Below are positions 6,795-14,504 of a stretch of DNA of 64,000 nucleotides, piece after piece. Under the pieces are notes generated by a model. The model ran no database searches and had not been told where the DNA came from. It saw only the letters and a program-made list of their open reading frames with translations. Numbering within the stretch: the first letter of the stretch is position 1; each line of letters opens with the position of its first letter. A program made the position numbers and the translations under genes. Origin of the DNA: Posidoniimonas polymericola (GTDB lineage: Bacteria; Planctomycetota; Planctomycetia; Pirellulales; Lacipirellulaceae); NCBI RefSeq assembly GCF_007859935.1, contig NZ_SJPO01000010.1, positions 156,001 through 220,000 of the forward strand. Direction: 5' to 3'.

Positions 6795-9700
6795 TTACGG
6801 GATCGCGACGCCGGCCCGTTCTTCTTCTTCTTCCTGGATGATGATGCGTGGGGTGACCATCATCATCAGGCTGTCGGTCTCGCGGCCGATGCCGACGTTC
6901 TTGAACAGCCGGTTGACGTACGGCAGCTTGGAGAGCAGCGGCACGCCGACCTCGCTGCGGCCCTCGCTGAGCCGCTTGATGCCGCCCAGCAGCACCGTGC
7001 CGCCGTCGGGCACGCTGACCGTGGTCGACACGCTGACGAAGCTGAAGGTCGGGAGCTGCACCGTGGTGCCGGCCGTGAAGTTCTGGTTCTGGTTTCCGTT
7101 GGAGTTGTCGTTGCCGTCGCCGTCGTCGTCGGTCGAGCTGCTCGAGCTGCTGGTCGAGGTCGACCCCTCGAACGTGAAGGTGTCGACGTCGCCGATCTGG
7201 CTGAAGAACGGGACCACCGTCAGGCGGACGTAGCGGCGGTCGTCGGAGACCACCGCCTGGATGTTCATCAGCGTGCCCTCGGAGAGCACCACGATCACCG
7301 GCTGCTGGGCGGCGGCGAACTCGCCGACCACCGGGATCACGCTGATCACAAATGGGCTCTGCGACGTGTCCGCCACGAAGGCGGTCTGGCCGTTGAACAG
7401 CGTCACCTTGGGGGCGTTGAGCACGTTGGTGCGCTCGTCGCCCTGGGCGGCGTTGATCAGGAAGTAGGCCTCGATGTCGCTGAGGATGGCGAAGCCGAAG
7501 CTGGCCGCACTCGACGGGTCGAAGCCGCCAAACTGGGGCACCGCCACGCCGAACCCGCCCTGTCGGAACGGGATGTCGAGGTCGGAAGTGAAGGTCGGGA
7601 ACAGGCCCTCGGACGGCGACTGGTCCAGGCCCACAGTGCCGCTGCGGCGGGGCGTCTCGTAGCCGGAGCCGATGCGGTTGGTGGCGAACAGGTCGGTCGT
7701 GCCGACCGTGTTGTCATTGATGTTCATGTCGAAGTCGATGCCGATCCGCTCGAAGAAGCTGTCGTTTAGGCGGATGAAGCGGACCTCGATCGTGATCTGC
7801 AGGTCCTGCAGGCGGCGGAGCTGCTCGAGCAGGTCCTCGATCTCTTCGTGCACGGCCTGGGTCTGGCTGATGATCAGGCTCAGGTTGCCGACGAACGGGC
7901 GGATTTCGGCCTCGCCGCCGCCGTTCTCGGCCCAGGTCTCACTCGCGACGGTCGACACGATCAGGTCGATCAGGCCGTCGAAGTCGGCGTTGGCTCCACC
8001 GCCCATCCCGCCGGGGCCCATGCCCAGCGGCACGTTGCCGCCGTTCATGCCCCCGCCCATGCTGGGCGCGGCCATCTGGTTGGCGAGCAGCTCCTCCGGC
8101 AAGGGCTTGCCATCGGCGCCGACCTGCGGCTGGTGGTTCACAAAGGCCATCGGGCCGGGGGCGCCGCCGCCGGCGCCGTAGCCGAGCGCGGCGTGGGCGT
8201 CGTTGATCAGTCCCTGCAGGCCGATGTTGTTGCTCGGCACGAAGTTCGGGATCGGGGTCACCAGGTCCGCGACGTAGTAGGTCTTGACCTTGACGTCGCC
8301 GTCGCGGCGTTGCTCGCTGGTGATCATCAGCACCTCGTCCTTCACGACGTACGCCAGGTGCAGCTCGGTGAGCATCAGGTTCAGGGCGCTCTTGAGCATG
8401 ACCGGGTTGGCCAGGTCGAGCGTGACCGGGGTGTCGGTCGTGACGCCTTCCTGGCTCAGGCCACGCTGGTCGAGGTGGATGTTGATGCCGGTCAGCTGCG
8501 ACAGGCTGTCGACCACCTCGGAGAGCGGCCGGTCGCGGTACCGCATCTGGACCGGCGCCTTCAGCTTCTGGCGGATCTCGATCTCACTCTGGGTGAACTC
8601 GCCGTCACGCTGGCTGAGCGACTTGCGGTTCTTGATGCCGCCCCAGGTCTCGGAGTTGAACGTCATCTCCTGGTTGTCGAAGACGTCGGCGTAGGAGGAC
8701 CCTTCGACGTCGTCGAGCGAGCGGAAGATCGCTTCCTCCTTCTCGCCCTGCATCTGACGGTTGGAGAACTCACGCCGCATCATCTTGGCGTTCAGCCAGA
8801 TCTGCTGCACCACAGGCTCATTCGGGGCAAGCTCGTAGAGCCGCTTGGCGACCAGCTCGGCCTCGGGGTAGCGGGCCTCGTCTTGCAGCTTGTTGAACTG
8901 GTCAACCGACTCGGCGATCTTCTGCTGCATGTTCTGCTTCGCGGCGCGGCCCCGGTCGAGGTCGGCCAGCACGGCCGCGTTGTGCTCGTCCAGCTCGATC
9001 TGGGCGCGGTTGTCCTCGATGAACTTCTCGAGGTCGGCGATGCCGGCGTCGACGCGGGCCAGCAGGGCCCGGCGGTAGTCGGCCGAGAGCTGCGAGTCTT
9101 CCACTTCCTTGCGGGTGGTCTGCAGCAGATCGAGCGCGGCCTTCGGCTCGTTCTCACGCAGCCGGCGGGCCTCAAGCTGACGCTTGCCGACGTCGGTCGA
9201 CAGCTGACGGACCAGCACCTGCTGGGCCGCGGCGGCCGAGTCGATCATCGACGCGGCGCCGGGCGCCACGGGGGCGGGCGGCGACAGCGGCTCCGGCACG
9301 GCCGAGCCTTCCAGCAGCGACAGGTGGTCACGCACCCGGGCCTGGGCCACGAGGTCGAGCTCGCTGCTGCGGGCGTTGGCCTTGCGGAACAGGTTGAGGG
9401 CGGCGTCGCGGTCGCCGCTACGCAGGGCGGTCTCGCCCTGCTTGATCAGCTCGCCGGCGGTCGCTTCGGTCAGCCCGGGCAGGGCGGGGCCGCCGGTGTT
9501 GTAGCGAGAGTTCTGGGCCAGCCGCGGGCCGTCGTCGGGGATGACAAGGGTGGCGGGCTGGTTCAGGGTGCCGTCTTCTTCAGCAACGTGCAGGGCCTGC
9601 TGGGCGGCGTAACGCGGGGCGCCGGTCGTCTCGTTCGACGTCAGCATGCCGGCGTCGGCCTCGTAGCGGGCGCGTTGCAGGTCCCAGGCAAGTCGCGACG

Positions 9701-10298
9701 GGCGGTCTTCCTCGGGGGTGAATTGTTCTTCGGGGACGTTCAGCCGGCTGGCCCGGGCGGCGTAGGTCTCGGCCTGGGGCAGGTTGCCCAACCGCAGCGA
9801 CGCCCGCGAGGCGGCCATCAGCTGCAGGGCCTGTTCCTTCGGCGTGCCCGGCACGGCGTCAACCGGGGCCGGGCTCTCGGACACGCCCGGCAGCGGGCGG
9901 GCCGCGGCGCCGGCGTCAACAACCAGCGGCAGCGGCGGGGTGTTGTCGGCGGACGTCGTGGCGTAGCCAGACCCGGCGGCCGGCTTGGCGGCGACCGGTC
10001 GCGGCGCGTCCTTGACCGCCTTGGCCAGGTCGCGACGCAGCGTCGACGGCGTGTCGCCGAAGTGCAGCATCGGGTAGCGGATGCCCGACGACTCGGCGCG
10101 ACGCACCAGGGCGTCGGCCCGGGTGAGGTCGCCCTTGGCGATCGCGGCGCGGGCCTCGCTGAGCAGCGAGTCCACCTCCTGGCGGCTCATCTGGCGGGGC
10201 TGGTTCGCCTGGCCGAACGACGCCGATGGCGTCGCGGCGACGAGCAGCGCGGTTAGCAGAATAGTCCCGGCTCGGTTTAAATTCCCTTGAGCGTTCAA
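6795..10298 (-). CDS. Large secretin (GspD/PilQ-like) with TPR and coiled-coil N-terminal half
   Basis: An outer-membrane secretin of about 1167 residues. The start is taken as a TTG with AAGGAG 7 nt upstream; it is followed by a signal peptide (about residues 8-30, ending SASFGQA), while the longer upstream frame is not protein-like. Residues 40-560 are helical with TPR-like and coiled-coil repeats. An N0/STN-like domain lies at about 580-665 (MRYRDRPLSEVVDSLSQLTG) and a Gly/Met-rich loop at 747-769. The secretin core at about 830-1160 contains VPDGGTVLLGGIK and LPYVNRLFKN, and the tail is Glu-rich. Secretins are usually 500-800 residues, so the N-terminal expansion is unusual. It lies downstream of the PilM-like, repeat-rich genes, but a terminator and a 450-base leader separate it from them. 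Confidence 0.92.
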   Translation of the reverse strand: MNAQGNLNRAGTILLTALLVAATPSASFGQANQPRQMSRQEVDSLLSEARAAIAKGDLTRADALVRRAESSGIRYPMLHFGDTPSTLRRDLAKAVKDAPRPVAAKPAAGSGYATTSADNTPPLPLVVDAGAAARPLPGVSESPAPVDAVPGTPKEQALQLMAASRASLRLGNLPQAETYAARASRLNVPEEQFTPEEDRPSRLAWDLQRARYEADAGMLTSNETTGAPRYAAQQALHVAEEDGTLNQPATLVIPDDGPRLAQNSRYNTGGPALPGLTEATAGELIKQGETALRSGDRDAALNLFRKANARSSELDLVAQARVRDHLSLLEGSAVPEPLSPPAPVAPGAASMIDSAAAAQQVLVRQLSTDVGKRQLEARRLRENEPKAALDLLQTTRKEVEDSQLSADYRRALLARVDAGIADLEKFIEDNRAQIELDEHNAAVLADLDRGRAAKQNMQQKIAESVDQFNKLQDEARYPEAELVAKRLYELAPNEPVVQQIWLNAKMMRREFSNRQMQGEKEEAIFRSLDDVEGSSYADVFDNQEMTFNSETWGGIKNRKSLSQRDGEFTQSEIEIRQKLKAPVQMRYRDRPLSEVVDSLSQLTGINIHLDQRGLSQEGVTTDTPVTLDLANPVMLKSALNLMLTELHLAYVVKDEVLMITSEQRRDGDVKVKTYYVADLVTPIPNFVPSNNIGLQGLINDAHAALGYGAGGGAPGPMAFVNHQPQVGADGKPLPEELLANQMAAPSMGGGMNGGNVPLGMGPGGMGGGANADFDGLIDLIVSTVASETWAENGGGEAEIRPFVGNLSLIISQTQAVHEEIEDLLEQLRRLQDLQITIEVRFIRLNDSFFERIGIDFDMNINDNTVGTTDLFATNRIGSGYETPRRSGTVGLDQSPSEGLFPTFTSDLDIPFRQGGFGVAVPQFGGFDPSSAASFGFAILSDIEAYFLINAAQGDERTNVLNAPKVTLFNGQTAFVADTSQSPFVISVIPVVGEFAAAQQPVIVVLSEGTLMNIQAVVSDDRRYVRLTVVPFFSQIGDVDTFTFEGSTSTSSSSSSTDDDGDGNDNSNGNQNQNFTAGTTVQLPTFSFVSVSTTVSVPDGGTVLLGGIKRLSEGRSEVGVPLLSKLPYVNRLFKNVGIGRETDSLMMMVTPRIIIQEEEEERAGVAIP

Positions 10299-10667
10299 CT
10301 CAACTCTCCTTGTTGCGTTGGATCGCCGATCGCGAACGATCGCCCCCTGCGGTTTCCCAGCAGGGGCGGCAGGCGAGGCTTCCTGCCCCGCTCCATTGTT
10401 GTTTATCTTCGCCCTCCAGTTACCGGGCCCGACCGGGCCTCGCGGCCTCGTCCGGGCAACGCCCAGCAGGAGACCTGCCACGGCGCTGGTAGAAGAGCGG
10501 CGGGAGAAATACGAAGTCCCAGGGGTGCGGTCAAGGGCAGTTTCAGAACCGGCCAAGAAAACCGGCAGGGGTGCGGCGGGCGCCAGCACGCATAAAACCC
10601 CCAGGAGAGGGCAAAAGCGTGACGCCGACGGCGGTGTGTAGAGGCCCGACGTGGGCCGCGGGGCAGG
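10299..10667. other. Leader region of the secretin gene
   Basis: No gene is convincing. The minus strand carries AAGGAG just ahead of the secretin TTG. The length of the leader, following a terminator, suggests that the secretin has its own promoter. No clear -10/-35 pair was identified. Confidence 0.45.
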
Positions 10668-10697
10668 CAAGAAAACTGCCGGCTTGCGCCGGCAGTT
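10668..10697 (-). terminator. Terminator between the repeat protein gene and the secretin
   Basis: On the minus strand there is a 10-bp perfect stem (AACTGCCGGC, arms 10674-10683 and 10688-10697), a 4-nt loop and then TTTTCTT. It lies 55 bases after the preceding stop. It may be partial, allowing read-through to the secretin. Confidence 0.8.
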
Positions 10698-10752
10698 GCT
10701 GGGTCTGCTAGGTGGGTGGCGGCCGGCCGCCTTCGGCCGTCGACGCGGAGTG

Positions 10753-12870
10753 CTAGAAGCCGAACTCGCCGAACCCACCCTCGCGGCCGTAGCCGCCCAT
10801 CTCGCCACGCGTGCCGGGACCGCCGCGTTCTTCCTCGGCGAAGATCAGCTTGTGCATCTCGACGTCGCTCTTCGAGGAGAACTCGTCCTGCACGTACAGC
10901 CGGCCGCTGGCGTCCATCAGCAGCACCCGGCCGGGCGAGGTCACCTCGCGGCTGATCTTGTCGCCGCCCTCGATGTCGAGAAGCGTGACGTTGGTCTTGA
11001 ACTTGAACTCGTCGATCTTCACCAGCCAGTTCTTATCGAGGATCTCGATGTCTTCCACGGTGCGGTTGAGCACGGCGCCGCGGCTGAAGGTCATGATCTG
11101 CTCGGCCTGACGCGCGCGGTTGCCGGCGTCGATGTCGTAGGACTTCACCAGCAGGTCCGCGGTCGGCTCGACGTTCGCCCTGCCAACCGGCGCGGGCTTG
11201 ACGCTCGCGACGTACACCTCGCCGGCTGCCGGGACCGAGATGATCTTGCTCGGCTCGCTCCACTCGGTCTTGCGGAACTTGACCGCGGTGTCCTTGCCGA
11301 GCGCCGCGACCCGTTCCTTGGTCTCGCGATCGAGCTGGTTGAGCGTGACGCCGGGCGCGGCGTTCGGGTCGGCCAGCAGCATCTGGATGCGGTAGCGGTA
11401 ACGCTTGCCCGGCTTCACAGTGAAGTCGAAGAAGCGCACCATCACATTCGGCGCCCCCGCCGAGATGACAAACTCGCCACCCATCCGGTTGGCGCCCATG
11501 CCGCCGCCGTAGCCGCCGCCCATCTCGCCGCCGTAGCCGCCGCCAAACTCGCCCCCCCGGCCGCCGCCGTAGCCGCCGCCAAACTCGCCCCCCCGGCCAC
11601 CACCGTAGCCGCCGCCGAATTCGCCGCCCATGCCACCGCCGTAACCGCCACCGTAGCCGCCGCCAAACTCACCGCCCCGGCCCCCGCCGTAGCCGCCGCC
11701 AAATTCACCGCCCCGGCCGCCTTCAACGGCGCTGAGCAGGTCCGACGGGGTGTTGCCCACGGGGGCGTCGTCGGTGGGGCTGGACTCTTCGAGAGCGTTC
11801 TTGGCGTCGGTTTCCATCTGCAGCGGCACGGCCGAGTGCACGACCTCGCGGCCGAACGCCTTGCCGACAATCGGCGGCAGTGGGAAGGTCATGCTGGGGT
11901 GGTAGTACCGGCTGTCAACCAGCGGGGCCATGCCGGGCACCCAGCTCTGGGTGGCCCGCTGGATCGACACCGCGGACACGAAGTCCATTGGCCGGTTGGT
12001 CGAGGCGTCGCGGAAGCGGACGTCGGTCCACTCGGCGTCGGGGCCGGCGCCGACTTCTTTTCGCTGGACGTAGTAGCCGAGGTACTGCGGCCGGTCACGC
12101 TCGTAGCTGTAGCCCAGGGCGTCGCGGAAGGCGTCCTTGTAGAGCTCATACTGGTCGCCGATCGGAGCGATCGCGGTCACACAGGCGTACGACTTCAGGT
12201 CGACGCGCTCGTCGCCCGAGAGCTGCACACCCATGCCGCGGCGGTTGGTGGTCGGCGCCTGGCGGCGTCCCTCCTGTTCCCCGGTTTCGCCGCCGTAGCC
12301 GCCGAAGCCACGCTCGCCGCCGCCCCCCCGTCCGCCGCCCCGTCCGCCCTCTTCGGCGACCGTGCTGCGTTCGCGCTCGAGCTCGCGCTCTTTCTCACGC
12401 TCGGCCTCGCGGCGGATCTCCTCTTCCATCCGGCGCTTGCGGGTCTCTTCGTCCATCGTGGCGAGCGGCGCTGTGCCGCCGAAGCCCTCCAGGTCGACCG
12501 CCGGCAGCATCAGCGGGTCCGAACGCAGCACGATCGGCGGCACCGGGGGAGAGCCCCACACGCCACGGGCCTCGTAGGCGTCGATCGGCACCTCGGTCGA
12601 CAGCCTCGGCTGCCAGGTGTCGGCGATCTGGATCCCGTTCTCGGGGTCCTCGGCCGGGTCGGGCGCGTCGGCCGCGGTGAAGTTGTTGATGTTGCTTGTG
12701 GCGGTCTGGACGATCCGCGTGAGGTCGGCCGGGTCGTCTTGGATCCCCTCAGCCCCCAGCGAGGCGTACAGCAGGTACGCGGCGGCCCCGCCGAAGATCG
12801 CCATCCCGATCTTCTCGCCGTGGTTGAGCAGCAGCGCCTTGGCGAATCCGGCGTTCTTGGCGGTCTTCAT
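10753..12870 (-). CDS. Membrane-anchored protein with GGRGGEFGGGYG repeats, pilus/secretion module
   Basis: A 705-residue protein. It has a short cytoplasmic N terminus, one membrane helix (about 21-40, IGMAIFGGAAAYLLYASLGA), a charged coiled coil (about 139-173, many E/R), a small Gly-rich block (175-194), a folded region, a long Gly-rich block (384-466) built from a 12-residue unit, a beta-rich domain (about 470-680; VMVRFFDFTVKPGKRYRYRI resembles a fibronectin III-like strand pattern) and a Gly-rich tail. The ATG at 12870 has AAGGA upstream and gives the membrane helix at the expected place. It lies between a PilO-like gene and the secretin, so it may connect the inner-membrane platform to the secretin (a PilP/GspC-like role). 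That role is inferred from position; no PilP motif was recognised. Confidence 0.7.
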   Translation of the reverse strand: MKTAKNAGFAKALLLNHGEKIGMAIFGGAAAYLLYASLGAEGIQDDPADLTRIVQTATSNINNFTAADAPDPAEDPENGIQIADTWQPRLSTEVPIDAYEARGVWGSPPVPPIVLRSDPLMLPAVDLEGFGGTAPLATMDEETRKRRMEEEIRREAEREKERELERERSTVAEEGGRGGGRGGGGERGFGGYGGETGEQEGRRQAPTTNRRGMGVQLSGDERVDLKSYACVTAIAPIGDQYELYKDAFRDALGYSYERDRPQYLGYYVQRKEVGAGPDAEWTDVRFRDASTNRPMDFVSAVSIQRATQSWVPGMAPLVDSRYYHPSMTFPLPPIVGKAFGREVVHSAVPLQMETDAKNALEESSPTDDAPVGNTPSDLLSAVEGGRGGEFGGGYGGGRGGEFGGGYGGGYGGGMGGEFGGGYGGGRGGEFGGGYGGGRGGEFGGGYGGEMGGGYGGGMGANRMGGEFVISAGAPNVMVRFFDFTVKPGKRYRYRIQMLLADPNAAPGVTLNQLDRETKERVAALGKDTAVKFRKTEWSEPSKIISVPAAGEVYVASVKPAPVGRANVEPTADLLVKSYDIDAGNRARQAEQIMTFSRGAVLNRTVEDIEILDKNWLVKIDEFKFKTNVTLLDIEGGDKISREVTSPGRVLLMDASGRLYVQDEFSSKSDVEMHKLIFAEEERGGPGTRGEMGGYGREGGFGEFGF
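11473..11721. repeat. Coding tandem repeat, 36-bp unit (GGRGGEFGGGYG)
   Basis: The unit GGRGGEFGGGYG recurs with a 12-residue (36-base) period, with variants containing GGM, GGY or GEM. At DNA level some neighbouring copies (11530-11600) are nearly identical, which suggests recent duplication by replication slippage. It encodes residues 384-466 of the repeat protein. Confidence 0.9.
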
Positions 12871-12934
12871 TGCGCCAGTCCTTGGTAGCTTTGGGTTGAA
12901 CGTAGTGAAAGGTCGGGGCCGCAGCACCGCGTGT

Positions 12935-14392
12935 CTAGATGTCGCTGGCGAGCTCATCGCCGGTGGTCGGGACGGCCAGCACGTTCTCGTCGGGCGGGTA
13001 GAAGATGTACACCAACCCCTCGATCACGACCTGGTCCCGCACGTTCGGCTCGCGGTTGAAGGCCATGACCTCGCTGTTGCCTCCCATCCCGCCCCCGCCG
13101 AAGCCGCCCCTGCCGCGGCTGCGGCCGCCGCCGCCGCCAAAATCAGCGTCCGATTGCGGGTTGATCCGCACCTCTTGGACCTCGACCTGCAGCGGGGCGT
13201 TGGCCAGCTCGATCATCAGGTGGTTGAGCCACCGCTGGTCGAGCCGCAGAACCAATCGCACCGGCAGCCGTTTGTACTCCGTGCCGTACTTAAATTCGCC
13301 TTCGGTGGGGGCGGTCATCGCGGTCCCCTCGGCGTCGACGTAGCGATTGGCGAGCAGCATGGTCTTCTCGTCGACTCCCTCACCACCCATGCCGCCGAAC
13401 TCGCCTCCCATGCCGCCGAATTCGCCGCCCCGGCCGCCGCCAAACTCCCCTCCTCCCATGGCGCCGAACTCTCCTCCGCCCATGCCGCCGAACTCGCCTC
13501 CCATGCCGCCGAATTCGCCGCCCCGGCCAGCGGTCGTTTCCTGCGGAACAAAGATGCGGCCGCCGGTCGTCGCGCTGCGGTTGGCCTTGGAACCGACCTG
13601 CATCGCAAAAATGTCACGCACCGCGGCGTTGCTGTAGCGGTCGGAACGGGCCGCCTCGTTGGTGTTAGCGATCGCGCGGAGCAGGGTCTCGTAGACCCAC
13701 AGGTCCTCTTGAGTCACCCAGATGGCGATCGAGCTAGGGCGTTTATCCCAGTTGAGCTGCTCGCGGACTTCGGCCTGGTCGTGCCACTGCACGAGGAAAT
13801 CACGGCCGACAAGGTCTTCGGGAAGCGCTGGGCCGCCGCCGCCCCTGCCGCCGAACTCGCCTCCCATGCCGCCGCCGAACTCACCCCCCCGACCGCCGCC
13901 GAAACCACCGCGTCCGCCGCGGCCGCCGTCGGCCGGCAGCTCGATCGCCTTGACGATCTTCGGTAGGTTGGGGAAGGTCCGCTGGGCGTAGTTGAGGTAG
14001 CGGTCGCGCATGATCGGCAGGATCTCATCGCCGAAGTTCAGCTTCGAAAGTTCCTTGACGAAGTCGGCCCGCAGCTCGGACGGCCACTGCAGCACCTCCC
14101 GCGCCTGGCGGTCGTACAGGGCCTCCCACGCGGTCCGCACCTTGGCGGCCAACGCGGCGTTCTCGCGTGACTGAACTTTGTTGACATCGGGGTTCGGGTG
14201 GAACGGCTTGTTTTGGATGCCCTTCGCCGCGCTGATCTTCGACTCGATCGCGCTGGTGTTGGCGGCGATCTCGGTCTGCAGCTGCGACGAACCCATCTGC
14301 CAGGCCACCGACGCGACGATGATCGCCAGCAAGATCAGCACCCAGAAGTGGTGACGCTTGAGCCATTCGAGGGCGACTTTTACCTGATCCAT
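12935..14392 (-). CDS. PilO-like inner-membrane protein with GGEFGG repeats
   Basis: A 485-residue protein. It starts MDQVKVALEWLKRHHFW, followed by a membrane helix (about 16-33), a coiled-coil-like stretch (40-60), and alternating folded and Gly-rich segments: Gly block 1 (156-187), block 2 (289-338) and block 3 (418-438). The C-terminal fold (about 370-475, PVRLVLRLDQRWLNHLMIEL and VVIEGLVYIFYPP) resembles the ferredoxin-like end of PilO/PilN-type proteins. The layout of a short cytoplasmic tail, one helix and a periplasmic coiled coil, together with its place after the PilM-like gene, supports a PilO-like role. The repeats share the GGEFGG motif with the next gene. Sequence similarity to PilO itself is weak by eye. 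Confidence 0.65.
   Translation of the reverse strand: MDQVKVALEWLKRHHFWVLILLAIIVASVAWQMGSSQLQTEIAANTSAIESKISAAKGIQNKPFHPNPDVNKVQSRENAALAAKVRTAWEALYDRQAREVLQWPSELRADFVKELSKLNFGDEILPIMRDRYLNYAQRTFPNLPKIVKAIELPADGGRGGRGGFGGGRGGEFGGGMGGEFGGRGGGGPALPEDLVGRDFLVQWHDQAEVREQLNWDKRPSSIAIWVTQEDLWVYETLLRAIANTNEAARSDRYSNAAVRDIFAMQVGSKANRSATTGGRIFVPQETTAGRGGEFGGMGGEFGGMGGGEFGAMGGGEFGGGRGGEFGGMGGEFGGMGGEGVDEKTMLLANRYVDAEGTAMTAPTEGEFKYGTEYKRLPVRLVLRLDQRWLNHLMIELANAPLQVEVQEVRINPQSDADFGGGGGRSRGRGGFGGGGMGGNSEVMAFNREPNVRDQVVIEGLVYIFYPPDENVLAVPTTGDELASDI
13379..13528. repeat. Coding tandem repeat, GGEFGGM type
   Basis: Encodes residues 289-338 of the PilO-like protein: repeated GGEFGGMG units with GGGEFGAM variants. 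It shares the GGEFGG core with the 36-bp repeat of the downstream gene, although the units differ in length. Confidence 0.85.
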
Positions 14393-14504
14393 GAAAACTT
14401 GCTCCAGCAGGGGACGCCGCGCAGGGCGGCGGGCTTGCTATGAGGGTGGGCTGGTAGGGAAACGGGGTTCGGTGGTTGAGCCGGTCTAGTTCAGCCGGTC
14501 CGGT

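Noticed and set aside
7848..10256. An 802-codon open frame on the plus strand across the secretin gene
   Set aside because: It is antisense to a gene with clear secretin motifs; its Val/Gly/Arg/His-rich composition is that of a complementary-frame artefact in GC-rich DNA.
11473..11721. CRISPR-like regular repeats
   Set aside because: The repeats are contiguous, in frame and without unique spacers; they encode Gly-rich protein sequence.
10651..12888. A 745-codon plus-strand open frame with Ala/Thr/Pro repeats
   Set aside because: The repeats are the complement of the GGEFGG-coding repeats on the minus strand; no start signal or family is seen.
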